From UBA7239 sp035430165 (GTDB lineage: Bacteria > Pseudomonadota > Gammaproteobacteria > Pseudomonadales > UBA7239): DNA of 64,000 nucleotides. Both the position numbers and the translations under genes were made by a program. Positions 8,481 through 17,217 of this stretch are shown piece by piece. The stretch spans positions 14,180 to 78,179 of the forward strand of contig DAOMGE010000008.1 of the NCBI GenBank assembly GCA_035430165.1, in the 5' to 3' direction. Position 1 is the first letter of the stretch, and every line of letters starts with the position of its first letter. The notes under the pieces are model-generated. The model ran no database searches and was not told where the DNA came from. It was given only the letters and a program-made list of their open reading frames with translations.

Positions 8481-9727
8481 AATTGCTCACCGAATGCAGC
8501 GGCCACGCGTAATGCACTGACGACGCCATCTTCATGAAAGCCGTTGCGCCAGTAGGCACCACAAAACCAGGTGCGGTTGACGCCATTGATCTCGGCCCAG
8601 CGTGCCTGCGCTTTCATGCCTGCCAGCGTAAAAACCGGATGACTGTACTGGAACTGGCGAATGATTTTTCCAGGATCAATGGCCTGTGTATGGTTGAGCG
8701 TCACACAAAAGGTATGGCTGGATTGCAGGTTCTGCAGGATATTCATGTTGTAGGTGAGCACAGCATGCGACTGCTCATCGGCACTGAGGTGATAATTCCA
8801 GCTGGCCCATGCACGGCGACTTTTTGGCAGCAGGCTGCTGTCTGTGTGTAACACCACATCATTATTCTGGTAGGGAATAGCACCCAGGATGTCCTGTTCC
8901 TTGCCCGATGCATCGGCCAGCAAGTGCAGGGCCTGGTCGCTATGACAGGCGAATACCACCTGGTCAAACGCTTCACTGCTGGCATCCGAATCCACTCGCA
9001 CACCACTGGCGAGGCGTGTCACGCGAGTGACGGCGCTGCCAGTGCGGATGCGATGGGCAAACGATTCGGTAAGCGGTTGCAAATAACTGCGTGATCCACC
9101 GGGGATCACGTACCACTGCGGCCGGTTCCGGATGTTCAGCAATCCATGGTTGCGAAAAAACCGTACAAAAAACTGCAACGGAAATTCAAGCATGGTTCTG
9201 GTGCTGGCAGACCAGATCGCAGCACCCATCGGTATCAGGTAGTGCCTGGTAAATTCATCACTGTATCCGTTCTGTTGCAGGTAGGTGGCGAGCGATATGC
9301 CGTCTGGCAATTTGCCGCTGTCCATATCCGCAACGCTTTCACGATTGAAACGCAGTATGTCGCGCACCATGCGCAGGAATGAGGGACGCAACAGGTTGAG
9401 GCGTTGTGAAAACAGGCCATCCAGTCCACTGCCGCTGTACTCCAGACGATTGTGGTCAGCCCTGACGCTGAAAGACATTTCGGTTTTTTGTTGGTCGATG
9501 CCCAGTTGGCCAAGCAGTTTGATGAAATTCGGGTAAGTCCATTCGTTATAGACAATAAAACCGGTATCAATTGCCTGCTTTTCACCGTCAGGCATGACGA
9601 CATCAACCGTCGCGGTGTGACCGCCAATCCGCGTATCGGCTTCAAATACCGTAATGTCGTTACGGCGATTGAGCAGGTAGGCACAGGTGAGGCCGGCAAT
9701 GCCGCTGCCGATGATGGCAATCTTCAT
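8477..9727 (-). CDS. FAD-dependent amine oxidase-like oxidoreductase
   Basis: A 416-residue flavoprotein with an N-terminal dinucleotide-binding fold (IAIIGSGIAGLTCAYLLNRR, then FEADTRIGGHT) and a C-terminal FAD closing segment RTWFCGAYWRNGFHEDG. It belongs to the NAD(P)-binding Rossmann/amine oxidase group that accompanies DUF1365 and cfa. The likely role is oxidation or desaturation in lipid modification, inferred from context only. Its stop overlaps the DUF1365 start and its start overlaps the stop of the SnoaL-like gene (ATGA at both). Confidence 0.86.
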   Translation of the reverse strand: MKIAIIGSGIAGLTCAYLLNRRNDITVFEADTRIGGHTATVDVVMPDGEKQAIDTGFIVYNEWTYPNFIKLLGQLGIDQQKTEMSFSVRADHNRLEYSGSGLDGLFSQRLNLLRPSFLRMVRDILRFNRESVADMDSGKLPDGISLATYLQQNGYSDEFTRHYLIPMGAAIWSASTRTMLEFPLQFFVRFFRNHGLLNIRNRPQWYVIPGGSRSYLQPLTESFAHRIRTGSAVTRVTRLASGVRVDSDASSEAFDQVVFACHSDQALHLLADASGKEQDILGAIPYQNNDVVLHTDSSLLPKSRRAWASWNYHLSADEQSHAVLTYNMNILQNLQSSHTFCVTLNHTQAIDPGKIIRQFQYSHPVFTLAGMKAQARWAEINGVNRTWFCGAYWRNGFHEDGVVSALRVAAAFGEQL

Positions 9728-10167
9728 GGCACCAGTTTCCTTTTTAGCCAGCGGCTGACCTGTCCCAGTAATGGCAGGTTGTCATGCAGCATGCTACTGA
9801 CATCGTAGTAATCGCGATGGAATGCTATTTTTTCTCCCAGGAGTTCGAGGTGGCTGATGCCATCGATAACCAGTGGCTTGCCATTGTTCAATGCGCGATG
9901 GCGCAGGTGCATTTTCCAGACAATAAAAATCTGCTCATGGCACTGCGAGTGTTTCTCAAACCGGAACTGGCAGGCATCGAGGTTTTTATAGGCATGATTG
10001 AAATACGCCATCATGGCTGTGATGCCCTGTACCTGTTCGACAGGATCAATAAACACGGCATCGTCGTGATAGTAGGCTGCAAGGTTTGCACGGGAAAATA
10101 TTGCCGGTGATGAATACAGCGCTTGCAGGCCATCCAGCCATTGCGCATCAATGTGGAATTCGTTCAT
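9724..10167 (-). CDS. SnoaL/NTF2-like small protein
   Basis: A 147-residue protein with the look of the NTF2/SnoaL cone fold: an N-terminal helix (WLDGLQALYSSPAIFSRANLAAYYHDDAVFIDPVEQVQG), a mid region DACQFRFEKHSQC, and a C-terminal strand segment IAFHRDYYDVSSML. Such proteins are common in this cfa/DUF1365 cluster. No catalytic role can be assigned. It overlaps the regulator gene upstream and the FAD gene downstream by ATGA. Confidence 0.75.
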   Translation of the reverse strand: MNEFHIDAQWLDGLQALYSSPAIFSRANLAAYYHDDAVFIDPVEQVQGITAMMAYFNHAYKNLDACQFRFEKHSQCHEQIFIVWKMHLRHRALNNGKPLVIDGISHLELLGEKIAFHRDYYDVSSMLHDNLPLLGQVSRWLKRKLVP

Positions 10168-11099
10168 GGCGCTTCGCCTTTCAGGAGATGGCCGATCGTG
10201 CTCACCGCAGTGCGCAGCACAGGGGGCAGGGTGGTGATGCCACTCAGTTCGCTGATGGACGGTGTGATAGCCAGCCAGTCACCGCCGAGCAAAAAAGGCA
10301 CATGGGCATGGTTGGCGGCCCGCACCAGTTCCTGCTCTGCCTGCAAGATGTCCGGTTTGCTGTTGCTGTGGCAGATCACAGCGCCGATGGTGTTGCTGGA
10401 AGACGCCTTGTACTGTTCGATGATGTAGGGAATTTCCCGCAAGTTGCAGGCCTCGAATAACAGATGCAAGCGGTAACCGGCTTCAAGCAAGGCGAGTGCG
10501 AGTAACAGCGCCTGTATGCCATGCTGGTGTCCATCAACGGCAATGAGTAACAGGGGCATGCCATGATTGTTGCTGTTGTTATGGCGGATGCGGCTCATGA
10601 GATCGGCACGCAATTCGCTGGCAAAAAATATTTTTTCTGCGCTACCGCCAAAACGGAGTTGTGATGCACGATCAAGCGCGGTCTGTACTGGCAGGAAATA
10701 ATTGCTGTTCAGCGTATCCAGTGGATAGTTGCCGAATAGTTCGTTCAATTGTTGTTCCAGTTTTTCACGCTGGAATTGTGTAACGAGTTCGAGTGTGCGG
10801 TTAATAGTGTCCTGCCAGTGGCTGTCGGTTTGCTCTGCGACAGCACTGGCACCCGGCTCTTGATCCTTGTCGAGCAGGGGACGGACTTTGCTGATGGCCA
10901 CGCCGCGATCCAGCCAGTTCATGATCTGCCGGATTTTCTCGACGTCTTCTTGGGTGTAGAAGCGGTGACCTTTGCTCGTCCGTTGTGGTTTCAACAGGCC
11001 ATAACGCCTTTCCCAGGCACGCAAGGTCACTGCATTGACGCCAGAAATTTCAGACAATTGGCGAATAGAAAACTGTTCAGTATCCATTGTCATGTTCAT
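10164..11099 (-). CDS. MerR-family regulator with B12-binding C-terminal domain (LitR/CarH-like)
   Basis: An N-terminal winged-helix MerR domain (FSIRQLSEISGVNAVTLRAWERRYGLLKPQRT) is followed by a helical segment and a cobalamin-binding fold. The B12 lower-ligand motif D-x-H-x-x-G is intact as DGHQHG (D189, H191, G194 from the start used here). The W-x9-EH motif of CarH photosensors is not evident, so light sensing may be indirect, as in class II LitR. The frame is open to 11171, but the ATG at 11099 lies 1 nt after the preceding stop (11093 and 11087 are alternatives). Two TGTACA-type operators upstream of the cluster probably are its targets, giving autoregulation. Confidence 0.85.
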   Translation of the reverse strand: MNMTMDTEQFSIRQLSEISGVNAVTLRAWERRYGLLKPQRTSKGHRFYTQEDVEKIRQIMNWLDRGVAISKVRPLLDKDQEPGASAVAEQTDSHWQDTINRTLELVTQFQREKLEQQLNELFGNYPLDTLNSNYFLPVQTALDRASQLRFGGSAEKIFFASELRADLMSRIRHNNSNNHGMPLLLIAVDGHQHGIQALLLALALLEAGYRLHLLFEACNLREIPYIIEQYKASSSNTIGAVICHSNSKPDILQAEQELVRAANHAHVPFLLGGDWLAITPSISELSGITTLPPVLRTAVSTIGHLLKGEAP

Positions 11100-11100
11100 G

Positions 11101-12075
11101 TCACTTGTTGTTGCGGAGACCGAGTTCATCGGGATAGGGATTGAGGAAGCGCTGTTCGTTGGCATAGTCATCCGGATAACGTGAAAGCAGGTGTCGCAAC
11201 ATCGACAAGGGAACGATCAGCGGCACAATCCCGTGTCGGTACTGGGTGACCAGCGTATTCAGCGATTCTTTTTCAGACTCATGTAAATGTTTTTTTACAA
11301 AGCCACCCAGGTGTTGCAATGCGTTGGTGTTGCTGGCGCGTGTGGATTTTTTTTCCAGTGCCTGCATCACCAGTGAAAAAAACTGCTTTGCGTGTGTCCG
11401 GAGATCCGGCACCACGAGGTTCGACAACAACGGCCCGATCTTGCGATAGGTACTTTCATCGTGGGCCAGTACCAGGAATTTGTAACGGGACCAGAATGCA
11501 ATCAGGCTCTGTGCAGTGATTGTCGGCAGCACGGTCGTGTGCCATTCGTGCCAGGTGTAGACACGCAGGACAAAGTTTTCGCAGAGATCGGCATCGTTCA
11601 GCCGTCCGGATTCTTCAACAGGTAATTGTGGCCAGATGTCAGTCAGGCGTCTGGCAAAGATGCCGCGCGAACTGTCGTTGATCTGGGTGCCGTTGCCGTT
11701 ATAGGCCTTCACCCGGAACAGGCCGCAGCTGGGCGATTTTTCCGTGAAGATGTAACCGCACAGGGCAGGTTCAGCAGCCTGTACGACATCGGCATAGTCA
11801 GCCAGCTCGCTGGTGATGTCCCTTTGCGGATCTGTGTGCTGGATGGCCCTCAGCGTTCCCGGCTCCCCGACCAGCCGGATGATGGGTCGCGGCGTGCCAA
11901 GTCCGATGGCCATTTCGGGGCAAAAGGGTTTGAAAGCAAAGTACCGTGCGAGAACATCCTGGCAGTAGGAAGAGCGCTTGTGCTGGCCGTCATAACGGAC
12001 TTTCTCGCCCAGCAGGCAAGAACTGATGCCGACCGGGATCGGGTGTAATTCGCTATCTGTCCATGCGGGTTTCAT
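11101..12075 (-). CDS. DUF523 (TudS-like) plus DUF1722 protein
   Basis: A two-domain protein of 324 residues. The N-terminal DUF523 part has conserved cysteines in SCLLGEKVRYDG, FKPFCPE and KSPSCG. In TudS these bind a [4Fe-4S] cluster used for thiouracil desulfuration. The C-terminal DUF1722 (YbgA-like) part contains LLSRYPDDYANEQRFLNPYPDEL. Genes of this type often neighbour photolyase and LitR genes, which fits the regulator next door. An upstream TTG at 12084 is possible, but the ATG at 12075 has AGGA about 10 nt before it. It is the first gene of the leftward cluster. Confidence 0.88.
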   Translation of the reverse strand: MKPAWTDSELHPIPVGISSCLLGEKVRYDGQHKRSSYCQDVLARYFAFKPFCPEMAIGLGTPRPIIRLVGEPGTLRAIQHTDPQRDITSELADYADVVQAAEPALCGYIFTEKSPSCGLFRVKAYNGNGTQINDSSRGIFARRLTDIWPQLPVEESGRLNDADLCENFVLRVYTWHEWHTTVLPTITAQSLIAFWSRYKFLVLAHDESTYRKIGPLLSNLVVPDLRTHAKQFFSLVMQALEKKSTRASNTNALQHLGGFVKKHLHESEKESLNTLVTQYRHGIVPLIVPLSMLRHLLSRYPDDYANEQRFLNPYPDELGLRNNK

Positions 12076-12077
12076 AT

Positions 12078-12101
12078 TGTACAAATCCTATATTTTGTAT
12101 A
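12078..12101. promoter_or_regulatory. Operator-like element, TGTACA-N12-TGTATA (downstream copy)
   Basis: TGTACA at 12078-12083 and TGTATA at 12096-12101 are separated by exactly 12 nt. Read on the minus strand this is TATACA-N12-TGTACA, matching the class II LitR consensus T(G/A)TACA-N12-TGTACA as I recall it from Pseudomonas putida. It lies directly before the start codon of the first gene of the cluster, a position suited to repression. Confidence 0.7.
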
Positions 12102-12111
12102 ACTTGAGCAC

Positions 12112-12140
12112 AGGCTATTGCATCTTCTTGTACAGGTCAA
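12112..12140 (-). promoter_or_regulatory. Possible promoter of the LitR-like cluster
   Basis: On the minus strand TTGACC (12140-12135) is followed after 17 nt by TAGCCT (12117-12112). The -35 is good and the -10 weak. The -35 hexamer lies inside the spacer of the upstream operator, so a bound MerR-type protein would cover it. Confidence 0.4.
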
Positions 12141-12152
12141 CTAATTTGTACA
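12129..12152. promoter_or_regulatory. Operator-like element, TGTACA-N12-TGTACA (upstream copy)
   Basis: Two perfect TGTACA palindromes at 12129-12134 and 12147-12152 have exactly 12 nt between them, the same geometry as the downstream copy 28 bp away. It is a perfect match to the class II LitR operator consensus recalled from P. putida. The elements lie between the divergent DUF523 and GspE-like genes, so either could respond. Confidence 0.72.
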
Positions 12153-12243
12153 ACTGCATATATTGATTTCGACCGGCGCCAGCAAGCAGTAAGACCGGCT
12201 AGAATCGGCGGGAGAAGTCCTGAAACGAGCGAGTGGTAGTAGC

Positions 12244-13974
12244 GTGGATAGTGCCTGTGTAAACAGAAATGAATTGAGAGACTTCCTGGCAGCAGGCAAT
12301 ACACCGGCGGTGCCAATCCGGGAATTGCTGGTGCAGGGTAAATACGCCACACCCGAGAGACTGGAAGACTTGCTGGACAGCAAGGGATCGCCGATCACCA
12401 GCTATTCTGCGCTGGGTGTGGCCTTGCAAAAGGAAGGGATTCTGGATGACGAGGATTTCTCGCGTCTCTACGCCAGAAGCGTCGGTTTACCCTATGTCAG
12501 GTTGATGGGATTCGATATCGATGCAGAGGTGCTGGATATGGTGCCGGTGGATATTGCCCGCCAGCACACCCTGATGCCCTTGATGCTCTATAACAACAAG
12601 CTGGTTATCGCCATGCATGATCCGCTGGATCATGAAGGCATCACGACACTGGGATTTCTCTCGGGAAAAATGCTGGAGGAAGTTGTTGCGTCCCGTGCCG
12701 ATATCGAGCAGGCAATCACGCATTTTTACGGCCCGGCAGATGAAGAAGATGCACTGAAGGATCTGTCGATTCTCGAGATACGACCTGAAGACCTCACCGA
12801 GGCTGAAGGTATCCGGCTGGCGGAAGAAAAGCCGACCGTGCGTATGGTTCATCACATTATTCTCGATGCAGTGAATAGTCGCGCATCCGATATCCATATC
12901 CGTCCCTGCGAAGATCGTGGCGACTTGTTATTCCGGATTGATGGCAACCTGATCAAGGTTCGCAGCTTCAGCAAGACACTTATGCCGGCTGTAGTGTCGC
13001 GTATCAAGATTCTCAGCGGTATGAATATCGCAGAACACCGTTTCCCGCAGGACGGGCAGGCGCGCGTTGAACACCACCATCGTATTATCGACATGCGGAT
13101 ATCGGTCATCCCGTCTATTCACGGCGAGAGTGTCGTTATCCGGATCCTTGATAAAAGCATGAGTTTGAGAAAGCTGTCTGAAGTCGGTTTTACTGAGCAG
13201 GATCAGCACATTTTTTCTACATTACTGCGCAAAAGTAACGGGATGGTGCTGGTGACAGGGCCTACCGGTTGTGGCAAGTCGACAACACTTTACGCGGCGC
13301 TGCAGGATGTCATCACCACAGGCAATAACATTATTACCGTGGAAGATCCTGTCGAATACCATATCGATGGCTTGATGCAGATCCAGGTGAATCATGCCAT
13401 CGGTTACAGTTTTGCACGTGCACTGCGCCACATCCTGCGCCACGACCCGGATGTCATCATGGTGGGGGAAATCCGCGATCTGGAAACAGCACGGATGGCG
13501 GTGGAAAGTTCGCTCACCGGACATATTGTGTTGTCGACCTTGCACACCAACAGTGCCGCCACGTCGGTAACTCGCCTGATCGAAATGGGCATAGAACCGT
13601 ATCTGGTCAACACATCCTTGCTGGCTATCCTTGCCCAGCGACTGGTGAGAAAAAATTGCCAGTACTGCATCACAGAAGATGAAATTTCTGAGGATATTGT
13701 CGGAGCGCTGGGTATTTCGCCGCACGAGAAATTCTATCGTGGCAAGGGTTGCGAGCATTGCCACCGCACCGGCTATCACGGCCGTATGTCAGTGTATGAG
13801 CTGCTGGTGGTGACACCGGAATTGCGCAGGATGATTGTGCCGGATGCCAACGCCATGGATCTGGAGCGTCAGGCCATACTCGACGGTATGGTGCCGCTTA
13901 CACAGATGGCGCTGCAGGCTGCGCGTGATAAAAAGACATCCATCGAGGAAGTATTCCGGGTCAGGCTGACGTAA
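12244..13974 (+). CDS. GspE/PilB-type secretion or pilus-assembly ATPase (orphan)
   Basis: A 576-residue hexameric assembly ATPase. An N-terminal MshEN/GSPII_E_N domain (about 85-165, RSVGLPYVRL to DIEQAITHFYG) precedes the catalytic core. Walker A is GPTGCGKS at 339-346, the Asp box TVEDPVEYHIDG, Walker B DVIMVGEIRD and the His box LSTLHTNSA. A zinc site is formed by C472, C475, C503 and C506, the last pair in GCEHCHRTGYHGR. The start is a GTG with a weak Shine-Dalgarno. No secretin, pseudopilin or inner-membrane platform gene is nearby, so the machine it serves cannot be named. Confidence 0.85.
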   Translation: MDSACVNRNELRDFLAAGNTPAVPIRELLVQGKYATPERLEDLLDSKGSPITSYSALGVALQKEGILDDEDFSRLYARSVGLPYVRLMGFDIDAEVLDMVPVDIARQHTLMPLMLYNNKLVIAMHDPLDHEGITTLGFLSGKMLEEVVASRADIEQAITHFYGPADEEDALKDLSILEIRPEDLTEAEGIRLAEEKPTVRMVHHIILDAVNSRASDIHIRPCEDRGDLLFRIDGNLIKVRSFSKTLMPAVVSRIKILSGMNIAEHRFPQDGQARVEHHHRIIDMRISVIPSIHGESVVIRILDKSMSLRKLSEVGFTEQDQHIFSTLLRKSNGMVLVTGPTGCGKSTTLYAALQDVITTGNNIITVEDPVEYHIDGLMQIQVNHAIGYSFARALRHILRHDPDVIMVGEIRDLETARMAVESSLTGHIVLSTLHTNSAATSVTRLIEMGIEPYLVNTSLLAILAQRLVRKNCQYCITEDEISEDIVGALGISPHEKFYRGKGCEHCHRTGYHGRMSVYELLVVTPELRRMIVPDANAMDLERQAILDGMVPLTQMALQAARDKKTSIEEVFRVRLT

Positions 13975-13985
13975 GCCTGACCCGG
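13956..13985. terminator. Perfect 12-bp inverted repeat over the ATPase stop codon
   Basis: CCGGGTCAGGCT (13956-13967) pairs with AGCCTGACCCGG (13974-13985) around a 6-nt loop that includes most of the TAA stop. No T-run follows on either side, so it is an atypical terminator at best. It sits between the convergent ATPase and oxygenase genes and could stabilise both 3' ends. Confidence 0.5.
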
Positions 13986-13990
13986 GGTGT

Positions 13991-14809
13991 TCAATCTGAA
14001 TCCGGCAGATTGCCTTCCGGCATGGTCTCGCCTGGCAACAGCGGCCACAGCGTCTTGTGCTTCGGTTTGGCTTCAGCTTCCGGGCGTCCATTGGTGTAGT
14101 AGTACAGTGCAATGGAGCGCCGTGCGCGACCGGGTGGACAGGTCAACGGGTGAGGGTGTCCATGCCATGTATCGCTGCCAGTGCTGAAAATCACGCAGCG
14201 TTTGGCAACAGGCAATACACGTTTCTGGCAGGCTGTCAGATTCCGGTCCCACAGTTCCAGGTGGCCGCCATATTCCTCATGCCAGTCTTCATTGAGATAC
14301 AACAGCAAGTTGATGCGACGGTCGAGATCGTAAAAACGGTGCTTGTTGAAATCGGCATGTATACGCAGCAAGCCGCCGGGCAGTGTCTGGTGGGTGCCGC
14401 CGCCCAACAGGCGCGGATCGGGTAGCAGGTTCTGTATACCGGTGAGGCGCTCAAGGAACATCATGAAAGGCTGTGATTGCAATTCCCACAACATATGGCG
14501 CACAAACGGGTGAAATGCCTGTTCGTTACGGATACCCAGCTTGTTGATCTGTGCGGGCAGGCGCTTGTTTTCGCGGTCCACATAGTCGGTATTGTCGCGT
14601 GCCTGCAGATCGGGGTCTGCAGGAGGGAAACCGGCTTGCAGCTGTTGCTCGATACTGTCGGTTACGAAGTCGTCAATGACGATGTGTGGAAAGGGCTGGG
14701 CAGCCCGGTAACCCGGTGCCTTGCGCACGGCAAATTCCATCAGGGCTTCGTGGTCGAAAACATACTCGCCAGCACGGCCCGAGAACGCCGGGTTGATATA
14801 GGGACACAT
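13991..14809 (-). CDS. 2-oxoglutarate/Fe(II)-dependent oxygenase
   Basis: A 272-residue double-stranded beta-helix oxygenase of the prolyl-hydroxylase-like type. The iron-binding H-x-D is in LRIHADFNKH, the distal His in DTWHGHPHP, and the 2-oxoglutarate-binding Arg in RRSIALYYYT. The strand pattern RRINLLLYLNEDWHEEYGGHLELWD is typical of P4H-like proteins that hydroxylate proteins or small molecules. The substrate is unknown. It is convergent with the GspE-like gene and divergent from tig. Confidence 0.85.
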   Translation of the reverse strand: MCPYINPAFSGRAGEYVFDHEALMEFAVRKAPGYRAAQPFPHIVIDDFVTDSIEQQLQAGFPPADPDLQARDNTDYVDRENKRLPAQINKLGIRNEQAFHPFVRHMLWELQSQPFMMFLERLTGIQNLLPDPRLLGGGTHQTLPGGLLRIHADFNKHRFYDLDRRINLLLYLNEDWHEEYGGHLELWDRNLTACQKRVLPVAKRCVIFSTGSDTWHGHPHPLTCPPGRARRSIALYYYTNGRPEAEAKPKHKTLWPLLPGETMPEGNLPDSD

Positions 14810-15065
14810 GGTTATGTTCTCTGCCTTTTTTATATGCCCAGCATCCTAGCACCGGCTGTTCGGGCATCACAAGCCGACTTTGTGCCGGCTTATGACCAAG
14901 GTCAAGTCCCCGCGATCTTCGTTGGCGATGCAGATTCAGGGCAATAGCGACTTTTGTTGCCTCGCCTTTTCAGATGTCAGTCGGTATGATGTGCGGCCTT
15001 GCGCAGCGCGCAGATTCCTGTGTTTTGATGAATTGTATTGCTAATGAAAAAGAGGTTTATGGATC

Positions 15066-16388
15066 ATGCAAGTCTCGGTTGAAACAGTCTCCACTCTGGA
15101 ACGTCGTATGACAGTTGGCTTACCCGCCGAGAAAATCGATGCGGAAGTCGACAAGCGACTGGAGCGTGCGGCGCGCGAAGCGCGTCTGGATGGTTTTCGC
15201 CGTGGCAAAGTGCCCTTGAAAGTGGTACGCCAGCGCTTTGGCCAGGGCGTACGTCAGGAAGTGCTCGGTGAACTGATCAACTCGGCCTATTTTGAAGCAA
15301 TCCAGCAGGAGAAACTCCAGCCTGCCGGTATGCCGTCTATCGAGGCCAAAGGCGGTGACAGTTCGGGTCGTGACTTCGAATTCATTGCTACGTTCGAGAT
15401 TTTCCCTGAGCTGGCCCTGGGCGACTTCAGCAAGGTATCTGTACAACGTTTACACGGCGAAGTCACAGACGCTGATATCGACGAAATGCTGGAGACGCTG
15501 CGCCAGCAGCAGGCGACTTTCCAGCCGGTTGAGCGCGCTGCCCAGTCAGGCGACCAGGTTGTTATCGACTACGAAGGCTTCAAGGGCGGTGAGGCATTTG
15601 CTGGCGGCAAGGCGGATAACAGCACACTGGTGCTGGGTTCTGGCCAGATGATTCCCGGTTTTGAAGATGGCATTGTCGGCATGAAAGCCGGTGAATCCAG
15701 AACTCTGGCGCTGGCCTTCCCCGATGAGTATCACAGCGAAGACCTGAAAGGTCAGGCGGTCGAATTCAACATCACTGTCCATCAGGTTGCTGAAAAGCAG
15801 TTGCCTGCGCTCGATGAGGCCTTTTTCCAGCGCTTCGGTGTAGAGTCTGGTAGCCTCGACGAATTCCGCAACGAAGTCCGCAAGAATATGACCCGTGAAC
15901 TGAAAAGTTCGGCCATGAACAAGCTCAAGGCAGCGGTCATCGAAGAACTTCTTAAAATACATGAAGTTTCAGTTCCTAATGCATTGATTAAAAACGAAAT
16001 TAATGCAATGAGAAACCAGATGATCCAGCAGTTTGGTGAAATGGCCAAACAAATTGATGCCGCTTCGATCTTCCCGGACGAAATGTTTACCGAGCAGGCA
16101 AGGAAGCGCGTTACCACCGGCCTGATCTTCGCCGAAGTGATCCGCCAGCGTGCTATCAAGATTGATCCGGAGCGCGTGAAGGCCAAGCTCGATGAGCTCG
16201 CCTCGGTCTATAACAATCCCGAGGAAGTGCTCAGGCATTACCTGTCGAACAAGCAACTATTGTCTGGCATCGAAAATACCGTGCTGGAGGAGCAGGTGAT
16301 TGATTTCATCCTTGATGCTGCCAGTGTCGAGAACAAGCAAGCCAGCTATCAGGACATTATCCGTCGCGAAAATCCTGCAGAAGAGTAA
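15066..16388 (+). CDS. tig: Trigger factor
   Basis: A ribosome-bound chaperone and peptidyl-prolyl isomerase of 440 residues. The ribosome-binding domain contains the signature FRRGKVPLKVVRQRFG near residue 45. The FKBP-like domain (about 155-245) has GDQVVIDYEGFKGGEAFAGG and PGFEDGIVGMKAGE, and a C-terminal helical chaperone domain follows. An AGAGG lies about 10 nt before the ATG at 15066. It heads the conserved tig-clpP-clpX-lon-hup series. The 256 bp before it contain no other gene that I can support. Confidence 0.97.
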   Translation: MQVSVETVSTLERRMTVGLPAEKIDAEVDKRLERAAREARLDGFRRGKVPLKVVRQRFGQGVRQEVLGELINSAYFEAIQQEKLQPAGMPSIEAKGGDSSGRDFEFIATFEIFPELALGDFSKVSVQRLHGEVTDADIDEMLETLRQQQATFQPVERAAQSGDQVVIDYEGFKGGEAFAGGKADNSTLVLGSGQMIPGFEDGIVGMKAGESRTLALAFPDEYHSEDLKGQAVEFNITVHQVAEKQLPALDEAFFQRFGVESGSLDEFRNEVRKNMTRELKSSAMNKLKAAVIEELLKIHEVSVPNALIKNEINAMRNQMIQQFGEMAKQIDAASIFPDEMFTEQARKRVTTGLIFAEVIRQRAIKIDPERVKAKLDELASVYNNPEEVLRHYLSNKQLLSGIENTVLEEQVIDFILDAASVENKQASYQDIIRRENPAEE

Positions 16389-16462
16389 TCCAGCGGAAAA
16401 CCACGAATAACCGTGCTGTTACTATGCAAGTACAGTGCATTTATTCAACGAGGACGAGCAGC

Positions 16463-17104
16463 ATGATTGACAGCATTCTCAGGCAGGCACCCCAGAATCT
16501 CGGGTTGGTGCCTATGGTTATCGAGCAGACGGCACGCGGTGAGCGCTCTTTCGATATTTACTCACGCTTACTGAAAGAGCGTGTCATCTTTCTGGTTGGC
16601 CCTGTCGAAGATTACATGGCCAATCTGGTGGTTGCGCAGCTGTTGTTTCTGGAAGCTGAAAATCCTGACAAGGATATTCACCTGTATATCAATTCACCGG
16701 GCGGTTCTGTAACGGCAGGCATGTCGATTTACGACACCATGCAGTTTATCAAGCCGGATGTCAGCACCATGTGTATCGGCCAGGCATGCAGCATGGGCGC
16801 GTTCCTGCTGGCAGGCGGAACGAAGGGCAAGCGGTTCTGCCTGCCGAATTCCCGCACGATGATTCACCAGCCCAGTGGCGGAGCCCAGGGACAGGCGACC
16901 GATATCCTGATTCACGCTGAGGAGATCATCAAGATCAGGCATCGTCTCAATGAATTGATGGCATTCCACACCGGCCAGACACTGGAAACTATCGGCAAGG
17001 AAACCGAGCGTGACAATTTCATGAGTGCACAGGAATCGAAGGCCTTTGGCCTGATTGATGAAGTGATTGATCGTCGTGCTGTTACTGACACGGCAAACAA
17101 GTAA
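16463..17104 (+). CDS. clpP: ATP-dependent Clp protease proteolytic subunit
   Basis: A serine peptidase that forms the tetradecameric chamber used by ClpX. The product is 213 residues, with S110 in ACSMGAFLL and H135 in MIHQPSGGAQG, positions almost identical to E. coli ClpP. The catalytic Asp is in ETERDNFMSA. The frame is open further upstream, but CGAGGA 8 nt before the ATG at 16463 and the N-terminus MIDSILRQAPQNLGLVPMV mark the start. It lies 74 bp after tig and 113 bp before clpX. Confidence 0.97.
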   Translation: MIDSILRQAPQNLGLVPMVIEQTARGERSFDIYSRLLKERVIFLVGPVEDYMANLVVAQLLFLEAENPDKDIHLYINSPGGSVTAGMSIYDTMQFIKPDVSTMCIGQACSMGAFLLAGGTKGKRFCLPNSRTMIHQPSGGAQGQATDILIHAEEIIKIRHRLNELMAFHTGQTLETIGKETERDNFMSAQESKAFGLIDEVIDRRAVTDTANK

Positions 17105-17217
17105 CCGGATCCGCTGTAATACGGGCTTGAAATATCAGATAAATGGCGGCATCTTGAACTTCGGGACAAAAGAAGTTCATGAAGCGGTTACCGAAACAGG
17201 GCAGGTGGAGAAGCATT

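Noticed and set aside
14941..15065. Promoter for tig
   Set aside because: TATGAT at 14985 is a good -10, but the only -35 candidate (TTGCCT at 14957) is 22 nt away, too far to support.
16424..16462. Upstream extension of clpP (and similar extensions of clpX, cfa, oppC, oppF, pyrD and mdh)
   Set aside because: Longer frames exist, but Shine-Dalgarno positions, overlaps with preceding stops and family N-termini favour the internal starts used here.
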